Shown here: in pieces, positions 1 to 6,058 of the stretch | Layout of the letters: every line of letters starts with the position of its first letter | Numbering within the stretch: position 1 is the first letter of the stretch | Origin: Reyranella sp. | GTDB lineage: Bacteria; Pseudomonadota; Alphaproteobacteria; Reyranellales; Reyranellaceae | Direction: 5' to 3' | DNA: 8,306 bases | Assembly (NCBI GenBank): GCA_021732965.1 | Contig: JAKFVZ010000439.1 | Coordinates: 1 to 8,306 of the forward strand | The notes under the pieces: model-generated | The model's input: only the letters and a program-made list of their open reading frames with translations | Database searches by the model: none | Told to the model about the DNA's origin: nothing | Translations under genes and position numbers: made by a program

Positions 1-325
1 GCATCCAGACGACCTTGGCGCCATGCCTGATCGCCTCGTCGGTGATCGGCCCGGCGGCCTAGGAATTGCGAAAGATGTCGACCATGTCGGCCTTCACCGG
101 CAGTTCTTCCAGCGAGCCATAGACTTTCTGGCCGAGGATCTCCTGGCCCTTGGCGGCGGGATTGACCGGGATGACCTTGTAACCGCGGTCCAGCAGATAT
201 TTCGCTGCAAAGAAGCTGGGCCGATTCCAGTTGGCCGATAGGCCGACCATGGCGATAGTCTTCGTGTCGCGCAGGATCTTGCGCAGGTAGAGATCGTCAT
301 AGCGGTCGCTGAAGGCGGCTTTCAT
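1..325 (-). pseudogene. YccU-type CoA-binding protein, partial, interrupted by an in-frame amber codon
   Basis: This is a small cytoplasmic Rossmann-fold protein of the CoA-binding (YccU/YneT-like) family, whose physiological role is poorly known. From the ATG at 323-325 it reads 88 residues. The nucleotide-binding start is visible as TIAMVGLSANWNRPS (residues 23-37), followed by KYLLDRGYKVIPVNP (42-56) and the family motif MVDIFRNS (81-88). A TAG stop follows at 59-61. Reading the same frame past it to the window edge gives AAGPITDEAIRHGAKVVWM, which matches the family's continuation (E. coli YccU reads FRNSEAA...AIxxGAKTLWMQLG, from memory). One base therefore changes the usual Glu codon to amber, and the rest of the gene lies outside the window. 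No Shine-Dalgarno sequence precedes this ATG; an in-frame ATG at 338-340 is the alternative start. It is divergent from the flavin oxidoreductase. It could be a pseudogene, a strain-specific nonsense allele or a sequencing error. Family assignment is firm; loss of function is inferred. Confidence 0.8.
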
Positions 326-332
326 GGGGGGA
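326..332 (+). promoter_or_regulatory. Ribosome binding site that sets the oxidoreductase start
   Basis: The G-run GGGGGGA ends six bases before the ATG at 339, a suitable Shine-Dalgarno spacing. The earlier in-frame ATG at 324 has no purine-rich site before it and overlaps the divergent start codon, so 339 is preferred. Confidence 0.55.
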
Positions 333-337
333 TTATA
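332..337 (-). promoter_or_regulatory. Perfect TATAAT -10 box, probable leaderless start for the CoA-binding gene
   Basis: On the minus strand a perfect TATAAT lies six bases before the ATG at 325. Transcription would begin about seven bases downstream, that is at or next to the A of the ATG, giving a leaderless message. This fits the absence of a Shine-Dalgarno sequence there. At a 17-base spacing the -35 position (355-360) reads CGAACA, a weak match, so the promoter is plausible but not certain. The box sits among the first bases of the divergent oxidoreductase and its leader. Confidence 0.4.
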
Positions 338-338
338 C

Positions 339-1499
339 ATGGCCGGTCCGATGCTGTTCGAGCCGATTTCGATCCGCGACGTCACCCTGAAGAACCGGGT
401 GGTCGTGGCGCCCATGCATCAGTACGCGGCGGAGAAGGGTTTTGCGACCGACTGGCACCTGGTGAACGCCGGCCGCTATGCCGCCGGCGGCGCGGGCCTC
501 GTCATCATGGAGTCCACCAAGGTGGAGCGGCGCGGCTGCGGCACGGTGGGCGATCTCGGCCTGTGGGACGATGCGTTCATTCCGGGGCTCAGGCGCTGCG
601 TCGACTTCATCCGGCTGCACAATTCCGTGCCGGGCATCCAGCTCGGCCACTCCGGCCGCAAGGCGCGGCGTTTCCGTCCGTGGGAAGGCGGCGCGCCGCT
701 GAAGCCCTCGCCTGAGATCGACGACTGGGACGAGTGGGAGCTCGTCTCGTCCAGCGGCATCAACTCGCCCGACACAGATCCGACGCCGCGGGCACTGACG
801 CTCGCGGAAATTCCGGAAGCCGTCGAGCGCTGGGGACAGGCGGCGCGCCGCGCGCACGAGGCGGGCTTCGACGTGCTCGACATCCACATGGCGCATGGCT
901 ACCTGATCCATCAATTTCTCTCGCCGTTCTCCAATGTGCGCAACGACCAGTATGGCGGCAGCGAGCTGAACCGCATGCGCTTCGCCATCGAGGTGGTGGA
1001 GAGCGTGCGTGCGCACTGGCCCGCCTCGAAGCCGCTGTTCGTCCGCTTCTCGGTCGAGGACGATTCCGGCTGGGGACCGGATCAGAGCGTTGCCCTTGCG
1101 AAAATCCTGAAGCCCAAGGGCGTCGACGTGATCGACTGCAGTTCGGGCGGCATGCGCGGCTCGCCGGTCGTGAGCGCCGGTCCGGTGACCTACGGCTACC
1201 AGGTTCCCTATGCAGACCGGCTGAAGAACGACGCCGACATCCTCAGCATGGCCGTCGGGCTGATCGTGCATGCCGACCAGGCCGAGAAGATCCTGCAGGA
1301 AGGCCGGGCCGACCTGATCGCGCTGGCACGCGAGCTTCTCTACAATCCGAACTGGCCGATGGATGCGGCGCAGAAGCTGGGCGTCGACCCGAAGTTCGCC
1401 TCGGTGCCGTCCGCCCAGGCCTATTGGCTGGCCAAGCGCGCCCAATCCGTGAAGTCGGTCGTGCCGTCGACCTACATGAAGGGCCTGCACGTCGACTGA
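339..1499 (+). CDS. Old Yellow Enzyme-family NADH:flavin oxidoreductase (YqjM-like)
   Basis: This is a cytoplasmic FMN-containing ene-reductase-type TIM barrel of 386 residues; the natural substrate is not deducible. The N-terminal strand and FMN loop read LKNRVVVAPM (17-26). The flavin-contacting motif QLGHSGRKA spans 101-109. The active-site motif HMAHGYLIHQ (183-192) keeps both substrate-binding histidines (183, 186) and the proton-donor tyrosine (188). It is followed by FLSPFSN, then DQYGGS (203-208) and NRMRF, all hallmarks of the family. The phosphate-binding end is LIALARELLYNPNWP (326-340). Two positions differ from YqjM: His27 stands where YqjM has the redox-tuning Cys26, and Lys381 stands where its C-terminal Arg finger would be. 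The length is slightly greater than YqjM (338 residues), partly from a longer loop at about 110-150. The gene is divergent from the CoA-binding gene and is followed by a hairpin, so it is probably monocistronic. The family is certain; the reaction is not. Confidence 0.9.
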   Translation: MAGPMLFEPISIRDVTLKNRVVVAPMHQYAAEKGFATDWHLVNAGRYAAGGAGLVIMESTKVERRGCGTVGDLGLWDDAFIPGLRRCVDFIRLHNSVPGIQLGHSGRKARRFRPWEGGAPLKPSPEIDDWDEWELVSSSGINSPDTDPTPRALTLAEIPEAVERWGQAARRAHEAGFDVLDIHMAHGYLIHQFLSPFSNVRNDQYGGSELNRMRFAIEVVESVRAHWPASKPLFVRFSVEDDSGWGPDQSVALAKILKPKGVDVIDCSSGGMRGSPVVSAGPVTYGYQVPYADRLKNDADILSMAVGLIVHADQAEKILQEGRADLIALARELLYNPNWPMDAAQKLGVDPKFASVPSAQAYWLAKRAQSVKSVVPSTYMKGLHVD

Positions 1500-1512
1500 A
1501 CAGGACAGTCAC

Positions 1513-1537
1513 CGGGACGTGACACCGCCACGTCCCG
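1513..1537 (+). terminator. Perfect 9-bp hairpin after the oxidoreductase gene
   Basis: CGGGACGTG (1513-1521) pairs exactly with CACGTCCCG (1529-1537) around a seven-base loop, starting 13 bases after the oxidoreductase stop codon. Its position and GC-rich stem suit a transcription terminator. No T-run follows, so it may be a weak or Rho-assisted terminator, an RNA 3'-end stabiliser, or an operator for the downstream peroxiredoxin gene. A second, shorter dyad, GTCAC-N6-GTGAC at 1508-1523, overlaps the left arm and could not form at the same time. Confidence 0.5.
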
Positions 1538-1583
1538 TCGCGCGCTATGGTCTTCGCCATCTCGAACTCCGGCGGAGAGCACC

Positions 1584-2123
1584 ATGAAGCGAATTGCGGC
1601 AACAGCCCTTGCTTTTGCCTGTCTCCTGTCGGCGCCCGTATGGGCGGCACTCAAGCCCGGCGACACCGCGCCGGTGTTCACGGCGCAGGCCGCTCTGAAC
1701 GGCAAGGACTACGAGTTTTCGCTCGCCGAGGCGCTGAAGAAGGGGCCGGTGGTTCTCTACTTCTTCCCCAAGGCCTTCACGACCGGCTGCACCGCCGAGG
1801 CGCATGAGTTCGCGGAGGCGGCAGACCAGTTCAAGGCGCTGGGTGCGACGCTGATCGGCATGTCGGCTGACGATATCGGCACGCTGCACAAGTTCTCGAC
1901 GCAGGCCTGTTCCGGCAAGTTCCCGGTTGCCGCCGATCCCGACCTCAAGGTCATCAAGGCCTATGATTCGGCGCTGATCCGCGTCGGCAGCGTCGGAATC
2001 GCCGACCGAATCTCCTACGTGATCGCGCCGGACGGCAAGATCGTCTACGCCTTCGCCGATCGCAGCCCCGAGAAGCATGTCGAGAACACGATGGCGGCGG
2101 TCAAGCAACTGCAGAAGAAGTAG
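1584..2123 (+). CDS. Exported thiol peroxidase, PrxQ/BCP-type peroxiredoxin
   Basis: This protein reduces peroxides with a cysteine thiol and probably works in the periplasm. The N-terminus is a Sec signal peptide: MKR, a hydrophobic core at about 4-17, and a cleavage site after SAPVWA (residue 21). The mature part has the thioredoxin-like fold: LKPGDTAPVF (23-32), then VVLYFFPKAFTTGCTAEA, with the peroxidatic motif Pro62, Thr66 and Cys69. Cys109 in TQACSGKFPV lies 40 residues later. That fits PrxQ enzymes with a resolving cysteine in helix 3 (Xylella PrxQ, Cys47 and Cys83) rather than the CP+5 pattern of E. coli BCP. The chain ends with the usual SYVIAPDGKIVYAF strand and a Lys-rich tail. 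The start is supported by GGAGAG about four bases before the ATG. It is preceded by a hairpin and overlaps the last permease gene tail to tail. Its reductant is not visible in the window. Confidence 0.88.
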   Translation: MKRIAATALAFACLLSAPVWAALKPGDTAPVFTAQAALNGKDYEFSLAEALKKGPVVLYFFPKAFTTGCTAEAHEFAEAADQFKALGATLIGMSADDIGTLHKFSTQACSGKFPVAADPDLKVIKAYDSALIRVGSVGIADRISYVIAPDGKIVYAFADRSPEKHVENTMAAVKQLQKK

Positions 2124-2910
2124 CGGTCCGCGTTCTCTCGGCGCGCTTGCGCAGGAGATGCGCGGCGCCCATCAGCGCGGCCGTCAGCACGATCGTCAGC
2201 GTCGATACGGCGGCGATGGTGGGATCGATCTGGAAGCGCAGGTCGTCCCACATGCGGCGCGGCAGGGTGACGGCACCCGTACCGGAGATGAACAGCGCCA
2301 CGATCAGTTCGTCGAACGAGGTGATGAAGGCGAACAGCGCGCCCACCAGCACGCCGGGCTGGATCAGCGGCAGGGTCACCTGGAAGAAGGTGGCGCCCGG
2401 CGTTGCGCCGAGGCTGAGCGCAGCCTGTTCCAGCCTTGGGTCGATGCCCGACAGGCTCGCCGTCACGCTGGTGACGACGAAGGGTACGGCGAGGCAGGTG
2501 TGCGCCAGCACCATCGCGATGGGCGTGCCGACCAGGCCGTAGCGCGAATAGGCGTAGTAGATCCCGATCGCCACGACGATGCCGGGCACGATCAGCGGTG
2601 ACAGGATCAGGCCCGCCGCGACGATGCGCATGGCTTTGGGCAGGCGCGCGATGCCGAGTGCGGCGAGCGTGCCGAGGAAGGTCGCCAGCACGACGACGGC
2701 GCAGGCGACCCAGATGCTGACCCAGGTGGGCTTCAGCCAGTCGGGATTGCTGAAATAGGCCTCGTACCAGCGCAGGCCGAAGGCGGGCGGCGGAAAGGTG
2801 AGGTAGGTCGCCGAGGAGAAGGAGACGATCGCCACCACCACGATCGGGAAGGCGAGGAAGAACAGGATGAGGCCGACGATGCTGGCCGGAAGGATGCTTG
2901 CGAGCCTCAT
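2101..2910 (-). CDS. ABC importer permease, PotC-like
   Basis: This is the second inner-membrane subunit of a polyamine-type ABC importer, 269 residues, the usual length. Six hydrophobic segments lie at about 10-32, 62-88, 98-121, 131-152, 184-210 and 231-254. The cytoplasmic EAA loop that docks on the ATPase reads EQAALSLGATPGATFFQ (161-177) and ends in TLPLI. The SFDE motif (198-201) is typical of PotC-family permeases. The start codon overlaps the stop codon of the preceding permease as ATGA (2907-2910), which indicates translational coupling. The C-terminal tail is short, charged, and Ser/Thr/Ala-rich. The last 23 bases overlap the 3' end of the convergent peroxiredoxin gene, and no terminator hairpin is visible between them, so the operon transcript probably runs into antisense of that gene. 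The substrate is unknown; PotC-like membership does not prove polyamine transport. Confidence 0.92.
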   Translation of the reverse strand: MRLASILPASIVGLILFFLAFPIVVVAIVSFSSATYLTFPPPAFGLRWYEAYFSNPDWLKPTWVSIWVACAVVVLATFLGTLAALGIARLPKAMRIVAAGLILSPLIVPGIVVAIGIYYAYSRYGLVGTPIAMVLAHTCLAVPFVVTSVTASLSGIDPRLEQAALSLGATPGATFFQVTLPLIQPGVLVGALFAFITSFDELIVALFISGTGAVTLPRRMWDDLRFQIDPTIAAVSTLTIVLTAALMGAAHLLRKRAERTRTATSSAVA

Positions 2911-3803
2911 CGCATGCTCGTCTTGAAGGCGTTGCCGACGCCCGGCAGCTTGCGCGCCACGGCGAGAATGGCGAGCGCCGTCGCCAGCAGCACCGCCGAG
3001 AGCGTCGCGGCATAGGCCCAGTTGAGCTGGTCGACCTGCTGCGCGATCAGCATCGACAGCGTGATGTCGCGCGGGCCACCGACCATGGCGGGCGTGATGT
3101 AGAAGCCCAGCGCCAGCACGAAGGTGAGGAGGGTGCCGGCGGCCACGCCTGACATGGAGAGCGGCAGGATGACCTGTCGGAAGGTCATGAACGGCGTCGA
3201 GCCGAGGCCGGAAGCCGCGCGGATCAGCGAAGGATCGATCTGGCGCAGCGCGTTGGCGATCGGCAGGATCATGTAGGGCAGGAGGATATGGATCATCGCA
3301 ATCTGGGTCGCGAGCGGCGTGTTCAGGATGCGGATCGGCCGGTCGATCATGCCCAGCGCCAGCAACGCCTCGTTCACCAGCCCGTGGCGCCCGAGCAGCA
3401 CCATCCAGGCGTAGCTGCGGACCAGAACGCTGGTCCAGAACGGCAAGAGGATGATCACCAGGATGAAGGGCGCCATCGACCTGGCGCGGACCAGGCCCAT
3501 GGCGACCGGATAACCCAGGATCAGGCAGCCCAGGGTGACGGTGACCGAGGTGTTGATCGTGATCCAGAACGTCTTCTGGAAGACGACGTCGTCGAGCAGG
3601 GTGGCGTAGTTGGCCAGCGTCCAGGTCGGGTCGTTGACGCTGCGCAACAGCATCGCCACGACCGGCAGGGCGTACAGGACCACCATGTAGAGCAGCAGCG
3701 GCGCGGCCAGCAGAAACGGCACGGCGCGGCGCCAGTCGAACGGCGGCGACCGCGGCCGACTGACCGCAAGGGCGAGCGAGGCGGGTTGCGCGATTTCAGA
3801 CAA
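2907..3803 (-). CDS. ABC importer permease, PotB-like, TTG start
   Basis: This is the first inner-membrane subunit of the importer, 298 residues. About 28 cytoplasmic N-terminal residues precede six hydrophobic segments at roughly 29-53, 80-104, 111-136, 163-187, 217-240 and 266-284. The PotB-type motif LLPFWTSVLVRSYAW (119-133) is clear. The EAA loop reads RAASGLGSTPFMTFRQ (195-210) followed by VILPLS. The reading frame has no suitable ATG or GTG near its beginning: the first internal Met (residue 40) lies inside the first membrane segment. TTG at 3801-3803 is therefore the best start. It overlaps the end of the ATPase gene by eight bases, so initiation probably depends on ribosomes finishing that gene. 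The 3' end overlaps the next permease by four bases. The exact start is less certain than the identity. Confidence 0.9.
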   Translation of the reverse strand: MSEIAQPASLALAVSRPRSPPFDWRRAVPFLLAAPLLLYMVVLYALPVVAMLLRSVNDPTWTLANYATLLDDVVFQKTFWITINTSVTVTLGCLILGYPVAMGLVRARSMAPFILVIILLPFWTSVLVRSYAWMVLLGRHGLVNEALLALGMIDRPIRILNTPLATQIAMIHILLPYMILPIANALRQIDPSLIRAASGLGSTPFMTFRQVILPLSMSGVAAGTLLTFVLALGFYITPAMVGGPRDITLSMLIAQQVDQLNWAYAATLSAVLLATALAILAVARKLPGVGNAFKTSMR

Positions 3804-4923
3804 GAATCGTATCCGCGACCGACCAGGCGATTTCCGCGCGCTCGCCGACGGCCCGGCGGCGGATGGCGGCGCTGGAGGGCTCCTTGAGGACGATCGACGT
3901 GCCGTCGCCGGCCTGCAGCATGTAGCGGCAGCGCTCGCCCGCGAAGACCGCTTCCGTGACGGTGACGCTGAGACGGTTCTGCGGCATCTGCTCGCCGATC
4001 CAGGTGCTGTCGGCGAAGCGCAGGCGCTCGGGCCGCGTGGTGAGCGTCACCTTCTCGCCGCTGGACGGCCTGCCCGGGCAGAGGGCGCGGATCAGCGCGC
4101 CGTCGCACTCGGCAATCACGACGTCGTTCTCGACGCCACGCACGACCGCGGGCAGAAAATTGGATTCGCCGATGAACCCCGCGACGAAGCGGTTTTCCGG
4201 CCGGTCGTAGAGATCCTCGGGCGTTCCGACCTGCGCCACCTTGCCGTCGTTCATGACGGCGATGCGGTCGGACATGGTGAGCGCTTCTTCCTGGTCGTGC
4301 GTCACGTAGATGAAGGTGATGCCGAGGTCAGCATGCAGGCGGCGCATCTCGAGCTGGAGATTCTCGCGGAGCTGCTTGTCGAGTGCGCCCAGCGGCTCGT
4401 CCATCAGTAGCAGGCGCGGCTTGAAGACGACTGCGCGGGCGACGGCGACGCGCTGCTGCTGGCCGCCCGAGAGCTGTCGGGGATAGCGTGCGCCGTAGCC
4501 CGGCAAATGAACGAGCTCGAGGGCTTCGGCCACCAGCCTGGCGCGCTCGGCCTTGGGAACGCCGCGCTGCTTCAGCGGAAATCCGACATTCTCCTCGACG
4601 GTAAGGTGCGGGAACAGCGCGTAGTTCTGGAACACCATGCCGATGTTTCGTCGATAGGGCGGCATGGCGACGACGGACTTGCCGTCGATCGCGATGTCGC
4701 CGGCGGTCGGGGTCTCGAAGCCGGCGATCATCATCAGGGTCGTGGTCTTGCCGGAGCCGCTGGGCCCGAGCATCGTCAGGAACTCGCCCGAGCGGATGTC
4801 GAGCGAGACGCCGTCGACGGCCTTCGCGGCGGCACTGGCGCGATCGTAGGTCTTTTCCAGGTTGGAGAGCGTCACCGACGCGCCCTTGCCTGACCCCGCT
4901 CCGTTCGTGCCGGCACTGCTCAT
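3796..4923 (-). CDS. ABC importer ATP-binding subunit, PotA-like
   Basis: This 375-residue cytoplasmic ATPase drives the importer. All nucleotide-binding motifs are intact: Walker A GPSGSGKT (53-60), Q-loop Gln99 in MVFQNYALFPH, signature LSGGQQQR (151-158), Walker B LLLMDE with catalytic Glu176, D-loop GALD, and switch His209 in YVTHDQEEA. A C-terminal regulatory TOBE-type region follows from about residue 250, including the TTRPERLRF strand (295-303). This arrangement is typical of PotA/CysA/UgpC ATPases. The gene begins four bases after the binding-protein stop codon with only a weak Shine-Dalgarno sequence, suggesting translational coupling. Its end overlaps the first permease gene. The N-terminal 15 residues (Gly/Ser/Ala-rich) look disordered and precede the first beta strand; a later start is not excluded. 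The substrate cannot be inferred from this subunit. Confidence 0.93.
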   Translation of the reverse strand: MSSAGTNGAGSGKGASVTLSNLEKTYDRASAAAKAVDGVSLDIRSGEFLTMLGPSGSGKTTTLMMIAGFETPTAGDIAIDGKSVVAMPPYRRNIGMVFQNYALFPHLTVEENVGFPLKQRGVPKAERARLVAEALELVHLPGYGARYPRQLSGGQQQRVAVARAVVFKPRLLLMDEPLGALDKQLRENLQLEMRRLHADLGITFIYVTHDQEEALTMSDRIAVMNDGKVAQVGTPEDLYDRPENRFVAGFIGESNFLPAVVRGVENDVVIAECDGALIRALCPGRPSSGEKVTLTTRPERLRFADSTWIGEQMPQNRLSVTVTEAVFAGERCRYMLQAGDGTSIVLKEPSSAAIRRRAVGERAEIAWSVADTILV

Positions 4924-4927
4924 CGCG

Positions 4928-6031
4928 TCAGCTCAACAGCCACTTGTTGAACTTCGGGATGACGGTCTCGCGATTCTCGATCCACCAATCGTAGTTGTAA
5001 GGGACAAGCTGCTTGGCGATTTCGGGTGCGCTGGGCAGGACGGCCAGACGTTCCGTCGGGATGTACTCGTTCGATTTGGAATTGACCGAGCCGTAGGGGA
5101 TGCCCAGGCAGACGCGGGCCTGCGGGATCGCCATGGTCGAATAGGCCACGAATTTCATGGCATTGACCTTGTTCTTGGCGCCCTTGGGAATGCCCCAGGC
5201 GTCGCGCTTCGACAGGCCCTGGTTCCAGCTGACCGCCGCCGGTACCCCGGCCGCCTGCAGCGCGGCCATGCGGCCGTTCCACACTGACGTCATCGTGACC
5301 TCGCGGTCGGTCAGCAGCTGGATCGGCACGGCGCCGGTATCCCACCACTTGAAGACGTCCTTCTTGATCTTGCCGTAGCTCGCCAGCGCCTTGTCGACGT
5401 CGAGCGGGTAGAGTTTGTCCGGCGGCACGCCGGCCGCCATCAGTGCGAACTCCATCTCCGGCCAGCCGCCGCTGTTGGTGCCGTACAGGGCACGATCGCC
5501 GGGGAACTTCTTGGTGTCCCAGAAGTCGGCCCAGCCCGAGGGCACGGCGCCCTTGAAAGCATCGGTGCGGTAGGCGAGGACCTGCGCCCAGATCAGCATC
5601 TCCAGCCCGTACTCGAAGCGGAACTGCTTCTCGACGCCGGGATCGACGATGTCGTAGTCGATCTTCTCGAAATAATCGCCGCGCTTCTGGAGGTTCATGA
5701 TCGAACCGCGGCTGAGCTGCGCCATGTCCCATTCGACGTTGCCGGTATCGACCATTGCCTTGATCTTGGTCACGTCGGAGCCCGGAAAGGCGCGGACCTT
5801 GATGCCGGTGATCTTTTCGAAGGGCTCGAAATAGGCCTTCTGCTGCGTCTCCTGCATCGTGCCGCCGAAGGTGGCGATGCGGACCTCGCCGCTGCCCTTC
5901 AGGATGTCGGGCACCGTCGTCTGTTCGGGCCAGGCGGCCTGGCCGTAGCTCGGCCGGATGAAGGGAGCGGCCACCAGGCCTGCGCCCACGAGACCGAGGG
6001 TGGCGCGCCGGCCGATTGTCTTCTTGCTCAT
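4928..6031 (-). CDS. Periplasmic solute-binding protein of the importer, PotD-like, Tat-type signal
   Basis: This 367-residue protein captures the solute in the periplasm and delivers it to the two permeases. The N-terminus carries two lysines, a twin-arginine pair (residues 8-9 in TIGRRATLGL) and a hydrophobic stretch to about residue 25. The likely cleavage site is around SYGQA-AW (residue 32-33), a Tat-type signal peptide without a lipobox cysteine. The mature part has the family 1/PotD-like pattern: VRIATFGGTMQET (50-62), then YFEPFEKITGIKV (67-79), VLAYRTDAF (151-159), and the hinge/ligand-site segment MTSVWNGRM (247-255) with Trp251. It ends WIENRETVIPKFNKWL, as usual. A strong Shine-Dalgarno sequence precedes it, consistent with high expression of binding proteins. 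It lies between the monooxygenase and ATPase genes in one operon. The PotD-like family also binds compounds other than polyamines, so the ligand is open. Confidence 0.9.
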   Translation of the reverse strand: MSKKTIGRRATLGLVGAGLVAAPFIRPSYGQAAWPEQTTVPDILKGSGEVRIATFGGTMQETQQKAYFEPFEKITGIKVRAFPGSDVTKIKAMVDTGNVEWDMAQLSRGSIMNLQKRGDYFEKIDYDIVDPGVEKQFRFEYGLEMLIWAQVLAYRTDAFKGAVPSGWADFWDTKKFPGDRALYGTNSGGWPEMEFALMAAGVPPDKLYPLDVDKALASYGKIKKDVFKWWDTGAVPIQLLTDREVTMTSVWNGRMAALQAAGVPAAVSWNQGLSKRDAWGIPKGAKNKVNAMKFVAYSTMAIPQARVCLGIPYGSVNSKSNEYIPTERLAVLPSAPEIAKQLVPYNYDWWIENRETVIPKFNKWLLS

Positions 6032-6036
6032 GGATG

Positions 6037-6047
6037 CCTTCCTTCCC
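6037..6047 (-). promoter_or_regulatory. Strong ribosome binding site of the solute-binding protein gene
   Basis: On the minus strand GGGAAGGAAGG ends five bases before the ATG at 6031, inside the 27-base gap after the monooxygenase stop codon. It is the most purine-rich leader in the operon and would favour more binding protein than the other subunits. Confidence 0.6.
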
Positions 6048-6058
6048 GTTCGACTGGA

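Noticed and set aside
333..1490. 385-codon open frame antisense to the flavin oxidoreductase
   Set aside because: It mirrors a clear family gene, is rich in Arg, His, Ala and Asp as expected of a GC-rich shadow frame, and has no recognisable domain.
1547..1807. Small plus-strand frame overlapping the start of the peroxiredoxin
   Set aside because: It is out of frame with the peroxiredoxin, has no domain, and would destroy the signal peptide reading.
2045..3013. 322-codon minus-strand frame overlapping both permeases
   Set aside because: It is an Arg-rich out-of-frame shadow; the permease frames have membrane segments and EAA loops.
3796..6031. Assigning the importer firmly to spermidine/putrescine (potABCD)
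   Set aside because: The subunits are PotABCD-like in family, but I cannot confirm the amine-binding acidic residues in the binding protein by eye, and the family transports other solutes.
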